Assembly: GCA_025330725.1 (NCBI GenBank)
Contig: JAIWND010000034.1
Span: 62,001-126,000 of the forward strand
Length of the DNA: 64,000 nt
Direction: 5' to 3'
From: Chlamydoabsidia padenii
Lineage: Eukaryota; Mucoromycota; Mucoromycetes; Mucorales; Cunninghamellaceae
Shown: one piece after another, positions 36,708 through 49,575 of the stretch
How positions within the stretch are numbered: the first letter of the stretch is position 1
Layout: every line of letters starts with the position of its first letter
The notes under the pieces: generated by a model
Seen by the model: the letters and a program-made list of their open reading frames with translations, nothing else
What the model was told of the DNA's origin: nothing
Databases searched by the model: none
Made by a program: the position numbers and the translations under genes

Positions 36708-38241
36708 ATGTCTGGAGCGGATATCTACGCGAAAGCCAACGATGCTTTCTTTGACGACGATTATGACGAAGCCTTGGAACTCTTTACTCAAGCCATCAAG
36801 GTGGAACCCAAGAATGCTGAATTCATTTTAAAAAGGTATGTGTAAACTCATACATAATAAGGGCAACGGACTTGTACTGATTTGCTTTATATCTTAGATG
36901 CGTCGTATACCAAAAACTCGGTAAATACTCAGAAGCTCACTCAGACGCTGCCACTGCTTTGAAGGTGTTGGAAGATAATCAAGGCAGTCGAACTCTCTTG
37001 GCTCGTGCTCACTTGCAAAATGGGTAAGTAGGAATATCAACGAAAAGAAAGTGAATAACTTGGAAATTAACACTACTTACGTCTCATGTAGGATCACCCA
37101 ACATCACTTGAAGCGTTATACTGAAGCTCAACAACATTTTGAAGCTTCCAAAGAATTGAATCCTAACGAAAAGACACTGGTCACTTGGTTAAGGAAGAAT
37201 GCTGATAAAATACCCAAAGGTAAGAAGGAATAACAAGTTGAATCCATTGCATACTGACCACATATATCATTTAACTACTAGCTGAAGCTGCTCCTGCTCC
37301 TGCTCCTGTCGAAACAGTTGTACCAGCGGCAACTCCTTCTCAAGCTCGGGTTAGGTAAGTGAAAAATAGCCCCATGTAAAGATTTGATGGCTCATGTATG
37401 TTTATGCCTTCTCCTATTTAGACACGAATGGTTCCAAAATGAAAACTTTGTCACTGTTGAAGTGTTCATGAAGAATATTAAGTCTGACACTGTCTCGTTG
37501 GACTTTTTTGAAACTTCGGTAAGAAAAAAAAAAAAAAAAAGCAACACACAGACACACATACTCACCTCTTTTTAATTTGATCTTTAATGTAGTTATCTTT
37601 GACCATTAAAATGCCAACTGGTGCTGATTATTCCTTGGAACTCGACCCATTAGCGCATGAAATTCTTCCTAAAGAATCAACATACAAGGTCCTATCGACA
37701 AAACTTGAAATAAAGCTGAAAAAGAAACAGGCCGGTATCCTTTGGGGCGCACTGGAAAGCGAAGACGATCAAGGTGGAGCTAGTAAGTTAACTTGGGCGT
37801 TGTAATTAAAAAAATGGACTGACACTTATATATATCTGTATTGATAGTGTCCACTACGGGTGCTTCTTCTACCTCTAAACAACCTAAAGACTGGAACAAG
37901 TTAGTGCGTGATATCGATCAAGATCAAGAAAAGGCTCAAGGGGAAGAAGCTTTGAATGGTCTATTCCAACAAATATACAAGAATGCCGATGAAGATACCA
38001 AACGAGCCATGATGAAAAGCTTTGTAGAAAGCAATGGTACCTGTTTATCAACCAATTGGAAGGAAGTTGGTAGTGCTCCGGTGGAAACAAAACCTCCTGA
38101 AGGAATGGTGGCTAAAAAGGTAAGGAAACACATAAAAAAAAGAAAAAGAAACACAAATCATGGTCTCTGTAGGTCAATGCACTAATGCAACTTTTTTATT
38201 TTTATCTTGGTGGGGTATATAGTACTAATACAACAGCATGA
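36708..38241 (+). CDS. SGT1: Sgt1 co-chaperone (TPR-CS-SGS)
   Basis: Exons 36708-36835, 36898-37023, 37092-37219, 37282-37354, 37422-37518, 37593-37782, 37848-38119 and probably 38173-38241. TPR region (YAKANDAFFDDDYDEALELFTQAI ... ARAHLQNGITQHH) covers residues 1-125; a P/A/E linker; the CS domain begins RHEWFQNENFVTVEVFMKN and includes the SLTIKMPTG strand; then the SGS domain (KDWNKLVRDID..., GEEALNGLFQQIYKNADEDTKRAMMKSFVESNGTCLSTNW). Sgt1 links Hsp90 to SCF/kinetochore clients. The last junction is uncertain: without splicing the frame ends at 38185; spliced it ends at 38241. The family usually ends just after PPEGM..KK. Confidence 0.9.
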
Positions 38242-38610
38242 ACGGAGCATGAACATGTCTATTAGTCGGCGTTAGGAATAGTGTAGATATGTATGTTATA
38301 CAATAAGATCCTTCCTTTTACCAATAAAGCTACTTTTAGTTTACCCATTTTAATTAAAAAAGCAAAGTGGATGGGGTGGTTGTCATTAATAATGTAATAA
38401 TAGGGTACACGATTATGCATCGGTAGTTAAAAATGGACTAATGTGGGGTAAACGAAATCATGCTTTCGGTATCTTTCTGGTCATGTTGATTGGATCAAAA
38501 AAGGAAACCAAGGGGGGGAAAATGCTCACGCTTAGTTTTAAAACATTTCAATCCCCACTTTTTTTTATTCTTGTCCCTTTCTTCCACTTTCTTCCCCAGA
38601 TTAATTAATA
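38242..38610. other. Intergenic, carboxylase promoter
   Basis: SGT1 3' flank with AATAAA near 38322; near the carboxylase start a degenerate element TTTCAATCCCCAC (~38553) followed by a T-tract. No gene seen. Confidence 0.55.
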
Positions 38611-41271
38611 ATGATTGCCACTACTCATACACCTATTCACAAAGTCCTTATTGCTAATCGTGGTGAAATTGCTTGTAGAGTCATTCGCACTTGTAGACGA
38701 CTAGGCATCGCAACTGTTGCTGTTTATTCTGACAGGTAAAAAAAAAAAAAAAAAAAAAAAAAGAACATGAACAACAGCCATTCACTTTTTTTTTTCACTA
38801 ATATTCGGTTTTGTTTAATAGTGACGAAAATGCACCTTTTGTCAAACTGGCTGATGAAGCTTATCATATTGGTCCTTCTGTTGCTGCCGAATCTTACTTG
38901 GTTGGTGACAAACTCATTAGTATTGCTCAACGATCAGGTGCTGATGCTTTACATCCTGGTTATGGATTCTTATCTGAAAATGCTGACTTTGCCGACCAAG
39001 TGGTCAAAGCGGGTATTAACTTTATTGGTCCTACTGCTGATTCTATTCGTGCTATCGGTGACAAGGTAAGTTGTAGTCCCCCTCTATGTATGCCATGAAA
39101 TAGTCAACAAACTCATCATTTCCCCCCTCTTTTGTTTTAGATTGCTGCAAAGGTGTTCATCAAGAATCATGCATCTACTATTCCCCTGATTCCTGGATAT
39201 AACGGTGAAGATCAAAGCATAGAGCGACTGGAACAAGAAGCCAAGCACATTGAATTCCCAGTTTTACTCAAGGCTTCTGCTGGTGGCGGCGGAAAAGGAA
39301 TGCGTGCTGTCTATGATACCTCAAAGTAAGTCGACACAGAATAATATTGTCGAGTCATATACTAATTAACATACGCTTTATTCCCCTCTTTATATATGTA
39401 TATATATTATAGATTACGTGATGAAATTGAAGCAGCCAAAGGTGAATCATTACGCTCATTTGGATCTGACAAGTTATTGATCGAAAAGTACTTTACAAGT
39501 ATTCGACATGTTGAAGTAAGTTGGTTACACGTGAAAATGGGGTACGGTCGGGTGCTGAAATCAAACTTACTGACTGAACCCTTTTTGCGTTTACTTCTTT
39601 ATGTAGATCCAGATCTTTGGCGATAAATACGGAAATGTATACCATATTAATGAACGCGATTGCTCAATTCAACGAAGACATCAAAAAGTAGTTGAAGAAA
39701 CACCTTCCCCAGCTGTGGATGATGATTTACGCCAAGCCATGACATCTGCTGCTGTGGAACTAGGTCGGAAACTAGGATATGTTGGTGCTGGTACTGCTGA
39801 ATTCATACTTGATGAAAAGACAAAACGCTTCTTCTTCTTGGAACTCAACACTCGACTTCAGGTGGAACATCCTATTACAGAAGCTATCTCTGGTCTGGAT
39901 CTCGTTGAACTGCAACTCTTGGTGGCTCAAGGTGCTAATCTCAAGGAACTGGGTGTGTTGGACAATATTGCTTTCCGTGGCCACGCAATAGAAGTACGAC
40001 TTTGTGCTGAAGATCCCGACAATGACTTTAGTCCTCGCACTGGTGTCATACAGAAATGGTCTCCTGCTAATGCTGCCAAGGATTTACCCGGGGTGCGTTA
40101 TGATACTGGTATTGAAGATGGATCGGAAATTTCGGTATACTATGATTCTATGGTGGCCAAAGTCATCGTCCATGCATCTACTCGCGCTGAGGCAATCCAA
40201 CGAATGAAGATGGTTTTGTCTCGTACGGTCATTCTCGGTGTCACGACAAACCAAAAGTTTCTCATCAGTATCATGGACAATCCTCGCTTCCAAACGGGGA
40301 CCTTTGACACTAACTTTATCGCCATTGAAAACGATAGTCTCTTCCAAAGGACGACAACTGCTATGGTGCAAAACAGCGTGATGGCGGCTACTCTCTTTGA
40401 CTGGTGTGTGCGAAAAAACCAACAGGTCCATCTCCGAAATATGGCTCCCAACTGGCGAAATGTCCCTTGGCGTCATCCTACTGTGCGATATCTCATCAAC
40501 CAAGACCAACAAGTTGCGATCACTTATGATTATCAAGGAAATGGAAAACGGGATCATCGACATGTTTTTAAATGTGGTGTCGTACTTGTCGATCCTTCTG
40601 AACAAGCCAAGTCAAATGAAGCTGTCAAAAAGACCAATGGAAGCCTCGATCTACCTCTGTCTGCTGTCCTTTATGATGCTGACTTTGGGAAGGAAACACC
40701 AGGTCCAAGAGGTGTCCATGGTGCTAAAGGATTACTACGCGCCACAATTAGTAAGTACCCTTATCACATACCCATCTTTTCTAATACTACATTTTATTCA
40801 TCTAGACGGGTGTCAACAATACTTTTATATCTGCGAACAGCTTCATGATGTTAATGAAAAGTCTATCTTTGTGCATGATTTTGTCCAAGGCCATCAAGTC
40901 GAACTATCCAAAATTGATCGATTGAAAAGTGCTGCTGTTACTGGTGAAGATGATCGTGGTAAGTCCAGAAAAGAGAGAAGAAGAAAAAAAAAGAAGTGAT
41001 AAGCTTACTGATTACTGTTTTTCTTCTTCTTCTTCCTTGCCCTGTAGTGACACCTTATACATCATCCATGCCATGTCGGGTTTTGAAAATCCTCGCACCA
41101 ACCGGTACCCTTGTCAAAAAGAATGATCCATTACTCTCAATTGAATCTATGAAAACCGAAGTCAAGCTTCTCAGCCGTCATGAAGGTGTGGTCACTATGC
41201 GTGTGGAAGAAAATCAATTAGTGGACGCCCGTGTACTCCTATGTCAAGTGGATGAAGTCAAAAAGGATTAG
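38611..41271 (+). CDS. Biotin-dependent acyl-CoA carboxylase alpha subunit (MCC-alpha-like)
   Basis: Seven exons, 38611-38735, 38822-39065, 39141-39325, 39413-39515, 39607-40750, 40806-40958 and 41048-41271; 725 residues, the size of 3-methylcrotonyl-CoA carboxylase alpha. Biotin carboxylase domain: [36 protein letters not shown]-grasp loop [46 protein letters not shown] middle BT-type region precedes a C-terminal biotinyl domain with [15 protein letters not shown] and SIESMKTEV (Lys ~687). Residues beside the biotinylated lysine differ from the usual AMKM. Probably the leucine-degradation enzyme in mitochondria; propionyl-CoA or related substrates cannot be excluded, and no clear targeting peptide is seen. 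Pyruvate carboxylase is excluded: no carboxyltransferase domain. Confidence 0.88.
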
Positions 41272-41581
41272 TTTTTATAATCCCCCCTCTCTCAATAAAC
41301 TTGTTTACATTTATATTAAATCCCCCGTTTTTATATTTGATACTGTAATAAATAAAAATAAAACTCTCTTATTGCCTCTCTTTATTTAAATTGTAGCGTC
41401 CCTGAAAATAGGTTTCCCGAGTTTGACTGGTTCAAACCAAATATTCAGGGCATCTTTAATCTTCATTTCCCATATTTTGAACCTCCGATGCATGAGCAAA
41501 AAGTTTGATGTAAATGAAATTTCAGCCACCGCATTATTTCTTTTTCTTCTTCTTTTTTTTTTTTTTTTTTTTTTTTTTACA
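41272..41581. other. Intergenic, YchF-like gene promoter
   Basis: AATAAA signals near 41350, TTAAATCCCCCG variant near 41317, and a CT/T-rich tract immediately before the next ATG. No gene seen. Confidence 0.55.
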
Positions 41582-43506
41582 ATGCTCCGGACCTTCTCTC
41601 GACAATTCTCCAGCACTTCAACTGCTTTGGCGAAGAAATCAAAAAAGACGACCAAAAAGGATGCTGTGGATAATGCTATACCTGTCTTCTTGGGGCGACC
41701 TTCAAATCACCTCAAAATGGGTGTAGTCGGTTTACCAAATATCGGGTAAGTACTCTACCCTCTTTTGACATTGGATACAAAAACTCACTCTTTCCCCTTT
41801 TAATATTGTAGTAAATCGTCATTGTTTAATGCTTTGACGAATAGTAGTGTGCCCGCCGAAAACTATCCATTCTGCACCATTGGTAAGGAACTACTTTTAG
41901 AATAAAGAAAAAACAAGCCCAACTAACGTTATGATTATAATAGATCCTTCTGAAGCCATTGTACAAGTCCCTGATGAACGATTCGACTGGTTATGCGAAA
42001 CATATCAACCCAAAAAGATTACTCCTGCTCACGTAAGTTTTGAACCTTTATAAAGCACCTTTAATGAACCCACTATATTGACTTTTTCTTTTTGGTTAAT
42101 ATGACAACTAGTTAACAGTACTTGATATTGCAGGATTAGTACGTGGTGCAGCCAAAGGTGCGGGTTTAGGAAATGCCTTTTTATCAAACGTGGCTTCGGT
42201 GGATGGACTATATCACTTGGTGCGTGCGTTTGACAATGACGATGTAACTCATGTGGAAAACACTGTAGACCCAATACGCGATCTCGGCATCATCCAAGAC
42301 GAATTAAGACTCAAGGACGAAGAAAGTGTGGAGCGACAATTAGGGGAATGGACTCGAGTGGCCACCAAATCATCAGGAACGACTACTAGTCAAACCTATG
42401 GGCGTACTGTGAAGGAACATGTCCAGTCTATTGAACAAATCGCCAACTTTATGGCCAGTGGTACTCGCGACGTACGTAAAGGCGACTGGGATATTCACCA
42501 AGCACAAGTTATCAATTCTCTACATCTATTGACTGCTAAACCCATGGTCTATCTATGTAATATCAGTTTGGATCATTATCTCTCTGGGGAATCACAACAA
42601 GGGTAAAAATCAGAACATCACCAACATCACCATTTTTTAACTGACTGTGGATTATTTAGGTTAACTGATATTCAGAAATGGGTGAATGAAAACAATCCTG
42701 GTGATATCATCATACCGCTATCCGTGGCATTTGAATCAAAGGTAAATGGAATCATAAAGAAAATACCCTTAAAAAGACTAATCATACCTTTCCCTTTGTA
42801 TTGTGTATATAGATCTCGGAAATGGAACCAGAAGAAAAGGTGGACTACTTGGCATCAAAAGGCGTGGAATCTCAGCTACCAAAAGTGATTCTCGCTGGTT
42901 ATAAAGCCTTGAATCTTCTTCGATACTTTACATGTGGTCCTGAAGAAGTGCGGGCTTGGTCTGTCAGGGTAAACAAAAATCACCATCACTAGAAACAAGA
43001 TCTCATCTTTTATATACGATAATAGAATTATTCCAAAGCACCTCAAGCTGCCGGCGTCATTCAGTAAGTCTCTCTCCTTTTTTTTTTTTATTTTTTTTTA
43101 AACCCCCCCCCCCAGATGAATAAAGTGGTGCTGACTCTCTCTCTCTCTCTCTCTCTTTTCTTTTGTAGCACGGATTTTGAAAGGGGATTCATTTCAGCGG
43201 ATATTATGAAATACAACGATCTACATGAACTTGGTACGGAAGCCGCTGTGCGCTCTGCTGGTAAATTTTTACAAAAAGGCAAGGATTATGTGATGGAAGA
43301 TGGCGATATCGCTCACTTCAAGGTAAGTTATTGAATGAATGATACTTTCTTTGCCATCAATCTTTTGAACTAACCATTACCCTCCTTATTATTTGTCTCT
43401 TTTGTTTAGTTTAATGGTAAGACAAAATATAATACTGTATACAGTCAAACGGAATCACTCATATCTCTTATTTATACATATAGTCACTGGCAACAAGAAA
43501 AAATAG
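41582..43506 (+). CDS. Mitochondrial YchF/Ola1-type GTPase
   Basis: Ten exons, 41582-41745, 41812-41882, 41944-42032, 42112-42602, 42660-42741, 42813-42968, 43026-43063, 43169-43322, 43410-43416 and 43484-43506; 424 residues. A presequence-like start (MLRTFSRQFSSTSTALAKKS) precedes the G domain: GLPNIGKSS (~50-58), NYPFCTID, LDIAGLVRGAAKGAGLGNAFL. A helical insert follows, then the TGS-type C-terminus with AGVIHTDFERGFISADIM and a KFN end. YchF/Ola1 proteins are Obg-related ATPases; the presequence points to the mitochondrial paralogue (yeast Ylf2-like). Exon 9 is only 7 nt (TTTAATG); with it the frame ends FKFNVTGNKKK, fitting the family end, while unspliced reading does not. Confidence 0.92.
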
Positions 43507-44539
43507 ATTAGAGTAATATTAGTAGTATTGGTAGTAGTCCTATAATATAATAGATTAGAATAGACTGGTTTAGCAACAAACATAATAAAGCAATATATTG
43601 AAATATCCCCAAATTATAAATATGTCCATTTTGCATGAATGTTGTAAATGATCATAATCCAAGCTGCCTTGCATTGATGAATGCATAGGATCCTCGATGA
43701 TGAAGGTCTATTACAAACAACAGTCAAGTCAAAGCCTATTTTGTGTGATATGCTTCAAAAGTTTTATTAAAAAAAAGAGGGAGGGGGGGGACATAAAGCT
43801 ATCTACGGTGGTAAAAACTAATCAAATACAATCTATTAAGATGATGAGAGGTGTGCGCCATTTCCAGGTCGAATGGTTTTTGTCAAGTATCCACATTTAC
43901 CAAATGATTTCGTATCAGTCAGAGAGACCATCTATTTGTGTGCGTATTGCAAATTGATAGAGTCATCAACTACAATACTGTTCAAGTTGACCCTATGTAA
44001 CAAAAGAAGATGAGTACTTGTATTCCAAGTCCCACCCCAAATTGATATTACTGCCAATCCTTACATTTTTTCCTTTTCCACCAACGAGTAGACAGATTTA
44101 AACAAAAAGATTAGTAGAGTTGAAGGTCGAAGACTTGTTAACCCAACCAGGACCATTGTGGTAATGACTATTAAGAGTACAGATTAGTCCAACTTTTAAG
44201 CGATAGATACAACCCCGTGGTTCGATAGGATGAATCCTATTACAGAGTTTGTTAGTTTTTCAGGCATCCACATTTGCGCCCGTCTTGAATAGTCTTTTTC
44301 TTTGTTTTATGATATAATACTTTGATATCAGACATAACACGTTTTAAGAAGGCTTGTACGATTCGAGTGGAAGCTGGGATCCATAAAAGATGAGAGAGAG
44401 TGGAGATGAAAAGAAAAATCCTATATCACAGAAAGATTAGTGGCGGGATTTTAATCTCAATCAATGCTTGGGCTTATAAAGTTTGGGTTGTTCTCATTTT
44501 TTTTTTTTTTTTTCTCTTTTCTTTGTTCAATTTGTCACA
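43507..44539. other. Intergenic, lipase promoter
   Basis: 1.03 kb AT-rich DNA without a convincing gene. A reverse GCGGGATTTTAA element lies at 44444-44455, about 90 bp before the lipase ATG, then a T-tract. Confidence 0.55.
44443..44455 (-). promoter_or_regulatory. Reverse AAATCCCGC element upstream of the lipase
   Basis: Reads TTAAAATCCCGCC on the minus strand, ~85-97 bp before the lipase ATG. Confidence 0.4.
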
Positions 44540-46457
44540 ATGTATCTCTCTATACCTATCCTGGATAGGTTGTCGTTTAGAGACTCCCAAAAGTAAATAT
44601 GAACAAGGATAACTACCTCTTTGTAAACTAACTAACCAACTGTATCCTTTTATCTATTTGATTAGTATCATCTTCACAATCATATTCTTTGTGTTTGAAA
44701 GTATCATACGAATCATCACTGGCATCTTGCCTCAATTTGTAATTGACCTTATTGATTCCTTTATATCAGCGTAAGTTTTTTTATTTTATTTTTTTATTAT
44801 TTTAAAAAAAGAAACACAAAGTTGTATACATAGTATAATCTAACCATTTCTCTCTTCCTTGACCAATTTTTAGATACTTTCCTTGGTTATCAAAACTGGA
44901 CAAACAACCTCATGTCAGCTCTCTCGAAAATGCAGAAACCTTTGAAAAAATGATAAACTTGTGGTAAGGAAAACAAATAAACAAATAAACAGGCACACAC
45001 CCCAGTCTTATATCACTTCTTTTTTCTTTTAGGGGTCACTACAACTTTGAACAACACTTGGTCAAAACCCGGGATGAATACCTTTTGTGTGCTCACCGGA
45101 TACCTTCTACCAAGTCTCAAAAACATGATGTCCCATTTGACAAACCCATTCTTACTGGCCCGGAAATCGAAATACTCAACTCTTTGGATCAATTTGCGTC
45201 TAGGGATACTGAAGAAGACGGTGCTTCCGAAAATGGCTCTGAAGATGGTCAGAATGGCAGCAACAAACCTGTAGTGTTACTCTATCACGGGTTTCTGATG
45301 TCATCAGAGATATGGGCTTGCAACACTGATGAATATCGAAACCTTCCTCTATTATTGGCAAGTCTGGGCTATGATGTTTGGTTGGGGAACGCTCGCGGGA
45401 ACAAATACAGTCAGACTCATCAAAAACTTGGTGCTAATGATGTCAACTTTTGGAACTTTTCTTTAAATGAATTAGCCATGTATGATCTTCCTGATACTGT
45501 GGATGTAAGTAAAAAGTAAAAAATGGAATGGATTAACCTTTAACATTGTGTTTATATTAGTATATACTCAATACTACCGGGCGTAAGGATTTGACCTATA
45601 TTGGATTCTCTCAAGGCACGGCTCTAGGCTTCTCATCTCTCTCAGTTAATCGGGAACTCAACAAAAAGATTAACCTCTTTATCGCCCTTGCTCCAGCCAC
45701 CACTCCCATTGGTCTCCAAAACCCTTTGATCGATTCTTTTGTCAAGGCTGCTCCTGCTGTCATTTACCTAATCTTTGGACGGAAAACACCATTAGAGTTG
45801 GCTATGTTTTGGCAACGCATGGTGAGCCCTCCCATGTTTGTCCGAATCATTGATGCATGTGTCCGCTTCTTATTTGGTTGGACCGGTACTAATATGACTC
45901 CTGAACAAAAATTGGTCAGCTATCAACATCTTTACAGTCCAACTAGCGTGAAAACCTTGGTGGTAAGTTGACATTACAAAACTGATCCACAACGTTGAAA
46001 AAAAACTGATCATCCTTTTTTGAACAACATGTAGCATTGGTTCCAAATCATCCGAACCGGCCAATTCCAAATGTTTGATGAAATGCCCAGTCGACTTCCC
46101 TTCAAAAGATCATCGAGTGTCACCGACCATATTCCACCAAAATTCCCGACAAAGCAAATCACAACACCTATGGCACTCTTTTACGGTGGCTCTGATTCTT
46201 TAGTCAACTTTAATGTCCTATCTGCCGACTTGCCACGACCTCTCGCCTACATCAAATCTATCGACAGTTGGGAACATTTGGATTTTATTTGGGCAAAAGG
46301 AATCGAGGATATCGTCTTTCCTGATGTTGTCCACCTACTTCACCATTTTAATCCTGTGCGTTGTCATCAGGAAACAAAGAAGGACTGGGAATTCCGCGAT
46401 CTTTTTTATCACCGTCAGCAACAAAAACGACAGGAACAACTTGAAGAACAACAATAA
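44540..46457 (+). CDS. Acid lipase / sterol ester hydrolase (Tgl1/Yeh-like)
   Basis: Six exons, 44540-44592, 44666-44770, 44874-44963, 45033-45504, 45561-45962 and 46035-46457; 514 residues. An N-terminal hydrophobic segment (IIFTIIFFVFESIIRIITGILPQFVIDL) anchors it in a membrane, likely ER or lipid droplet. The alpha/beta-hydrolase-associated lipase region follows (GHYNFEQHLVKTRDEYLLCAHRIPS), then oxyanion loop LLYHGFLMSS, NARGNKYS, the nucleophile elbow GFSQG (Ser ~257), Asp in GGSDSLV (~428) and His in WEHLDFIW (~455): a complete triad. Matches yeast Tgl1/Yeh1/Yeh2 and animal acid lipases. The C-terminal tail is Q/E/K-rich. Substrate (steryl ester versus triacylglycerol) not decidable. Confidence 0.92.
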
Positions 46458-46926
46458 TAAAGCCTTAACTAAATATAAGCTCCTCTAAATTAGATTAGTT
46501 GATTTTTATACTATGTAGTATAGCCCCTTCCCCACCATGAATCTTTTTTATACCATGTCTGTATCTTTAATTAATACTCTCACAACCTGATTTAAATAAA
46601 TGCCAATGTTGCTTTACTCTTTGTGATGATGTAATTGTATGATCACCTACTGTTGGTATTAATTTATAAAAGTTTAATACTGGTCTTCCACAAAAGGCGC
46701 TTCAAGTGATATTTAAATCCCGCTTTTGTTTGCGTTCTGAACATGGTCCACAATGTGTATGTAAACATAATAGAGCTGGGCCTACAAAAACAGAAAAGGT
46801 GGGCACGGGGTGACAATGTTCATTAATAGACCATCAAACAATATAACAAAGTGTGTAAAAAGTTTAAAGCAGAGAATTACAAAGACGTTGTTTATTAATT
46901 AATCAAATAAAAGATATAGTTCTACA
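46458..46926. other. Intergenic, lipase 3' flank
   Basis: AATAAA signals near 46596 and TTTAAATCCCGC at 46712-46723. No gene seen. Confidence 0.55.
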
Positions 46927-47612
46927 TTAAAACCAAACCAGAGAGGACCCAGTAGCTTCGGATATTATCAAGATAACATGTCGGTGTCCAACAAGAATTC
47001 CCTTTTGATCGATGAGATTCAGTTCTGGTGAGAAGATACCACGATATCCACCTTTAGTAAAAGACAGTTTGATGTTCCAAGGTAAGTGCACTGTCGATTA
47101 GTTTTCAAGTTGAGAGCGTCTGTTGGTGATGTCCATGTTACTGTTGTTCTTTTTCCAGGTGTACCTTACCATATTCTTGTCTATGATAGACTTACTTAAA
47201 AAAAACAAGCAGTAAATAATTTCTACATTGTTGATTGTTACCTTTTGATTTCATTTAGTTTATCACACAGGAGGAGATGGTAATATCAGCCACTTGACGA
47301 CTACCGAGGCAAGGTAACGACACATTATTGAGAACATGCCACCACACAAGATTCAGAATTTGTCGACCCCAGGATTGGCGCCCCAGTGCAAGTTAACTGA
47401 GCAGAACAGTCCAACGCATACCTTCGCAATGATCCGACAGTAAGCTATAGACATTTGTCGACCTTCCTCCTAGTCCGACTTCCCAAAAAGATGTGTCCTG
47501 TGGATAATAATGTGTAAAGAAGAGTAAAGAAGAAGCGTTATTTCTGTAATAATGGTGGCGAGTTTTCTGCGGAGCATGTATTGATTTGGCCAATCACAAA
47601 TTGATGGGCCAT
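46927..47612 (-). pseudogene. Unidentified decayed gene, minus strand
   Basis: Coding-like pieces lie in different frames. The start MAHQFVIGQINTCSAENSPP runs into a stop; DTSFWEVGLGGRSTNVYSLL ends at a donor-like GTATGC; then WGRQILNLVWWHVLNNV with LPCLGSRQVADITISSC, and finally WNIKLSFTKGGYRGIFSPEL with IDQKGILVGHRHVILII to a TAA at 46929-46927. Several stops and frameshifts separate them and introns can only partly explain the breaks. I recognise no family. It starts 91 bp from a second decayed gene in divergent orientation. Confidence 0.35.
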
Positions 47613-47703
47613 CCCCTTAATTTTTCAGGTCAACGCGTAATTTTGTAGAACCCCACTGGACAAAATTATAAAACACTCCTTTTTTCCTTTAAATCTTCTC
47701 ACA

Positions 47704-49059
47704 ATGCCCCACATTCCATCATTCTTTGATTTTAATTCTCTCACACCCGATCACACCTTCAAAACTTATCTATCATGTATTAAAGCAGACGGTTAACCTC
47801 TTACAGAAGACACTGCGGCGAAGTACTTGCATAGGTACAAAGCGGACTTGTATTAGGCCACTGATATGAAGCATATCAGTCAACAACATATCCACAGCAT
47901 TAAAAACGCTTTCGAGTTGTCAAAGGTAGAATATAATAGATAGACAACAAGAACATTCGATACTAAACTTGGTTTTATTTTATTTTTCCGTAGAAACTAG
48001 ATGCTACGGACGCCGAATCAATACTCTGTGGAATCAAAGAAGCAGAAACCGGCAATACTGTCAACAATTATATCTCTGTAAACGACAACATCATTGGCAT
48101 TAATACTTTTATTCTTTCACAACCACAAGTACACGTGCAACGACAACAAGGCGAACCAGCAACACCGACACCAACAGCTTCCCAACCTTATGGCACTGGT
48201 AATGAAGATGATGATGACAATAGGTAAAAAATAGAAAGATCTCATTTGTTGAGAAACTAATATCATCTTGCTGTTTTTTTTTTTTTTTTTTACTTTAGTG
48301 GACAAATATCAATCAATATCTCTGGACTCTGTTTTCAGTACCCCAGTGCTGTGGGCCGATATTATGCAAATGGGTTTGATATCACGATGGTGTTGTACAA
48401 ATCCAGCAACTGACTTTAAACAATACCCTTAATGGCAAGCTAACTTGGGAATCTAACGTTCATCATCTCTTGTAAGTAAAAAGAAGATTTGGGTGTGGTT
48501 TGTTACATGGGATGTTGCTAATTTTTATATATATTATAGATCAATCTTCTCCATACTTCTTGTTACACCAAGATGTATGCACAAAGATGTCCGCCACACC
48601 CTTGGTAATGATGGTGTTACTGCCCTTCAATCTAATTAGGCGGCTATGTTTGGCTCGGATGACTATGAATTCCCGATTGACTTGACTTTGAAATTGATGA
48701 AGATCATAAAGGTAAATATATATATATATATATATATAAAACTAATCTTTTTCATAGGCAAGCATATCACATTTTATCTGGTAAAACTAATGGCTGAAGG
48801 ACTTTATATCATGTACGAACTACGAAGCTTCACCGTGCCTGGATCAATCGATCAGATACTGACTTTGACAAGCTACCTTGATGATCATCTGTATTATGTC
48901 TTGAATGTATACCATATCCACTGTGTCCAAATGCCCCCTGAAGAAGCCAAAGAATCCATGTATATGATGCGAAGCTCACTATCAATCCCTGAATTCGAAT
49001 GGATACTCGAAAAGACAACCAGCAACAAACGCCAATGCATCACCAAGCGCTCTCATTGA
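47704..49059 (+). pseudogene. Unidentified decayed intron-containing gene, plus strand
   Basis: From ATG 47704 one frame reads MPHIPSFFDFNSLTPDHTFK..., broken by TAA and TAG before a good donor at ~47929. Later exons are open: KLDATDAESILCGIKEAETG..., ISGLCFQYPSAVGRYYANGF to a TGA, LNNTLNGKLTWESNVHHLL, a segment broken by TAG at ~48638, and a long last exon (LMAEGLYIMYELRSF ... SIPEFEWILEKTTSNKRQC). Introns keep consensus GTAAGT/TAG ends. At least three in-frame stops with intact splice sites suggest a recently inactivated gene. The last exon resembles hypothetical proteins I associate with Mucoromycota, but no function is known. Confidence 0.5.
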
Positions 49060-49575
49060 CCAATCTCACACCACCCTTTTTACCCCCTATAATACCTTCT
49101 CCTGCCTTGTATCATCTACTACCTACCACAGCCTTTACTTGGTGTTAAAATACCATTATATTTAGTTTTATGTATAATTATACTCTTACTCTTGAAATAA
49201 AATTGATATCACATTTGTCCCTGCCTGGCTTTTTGTGTGTGTGTGTGTCTTGGTCGACAGTGGTGGAAATAATTAAAAAAAGCTCCTTACAATGGAGCCA
49301 CCAACTTGAAGGTTTAAAAGTCCGTAATTCAAATCCCGCCTTTTGCTTGCATGAATGAATGGATTGATTGCACAAATAAACAAATATGATAGCATAACAA
49401 TTTTATTATAAGAGTTTTTATTTTTACAGGTCAAACAAACCAAAGGAAGAATAATCAAACTATATATTGTATGCCTAGAGCTATGGTAAAATAAAAAGGG
49501 AGGAGAGGGGATGTATGTACAAGTTAAAGTTAAAAAGAGGATGTGATTAGAGGTAGTCTATCCAACCAAGAGATG
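49060..49575. other. Intergenic, Doa10 3' flank
   Basis: (GT)n microsatellite at ~49233, TTCAAATCCCGCC at 49328-49340 followed by TTGCATGAATGAATGG, then AT-rich 3' flank. No gene seen. Confidence 0.55.

Noticed and set aside
38611..41271. Pyruvate carboxylase
   Set aside because: Too short and lacks the carboxyltransferase domain; fits an acyl-CoA carboxylase alpha subunit.
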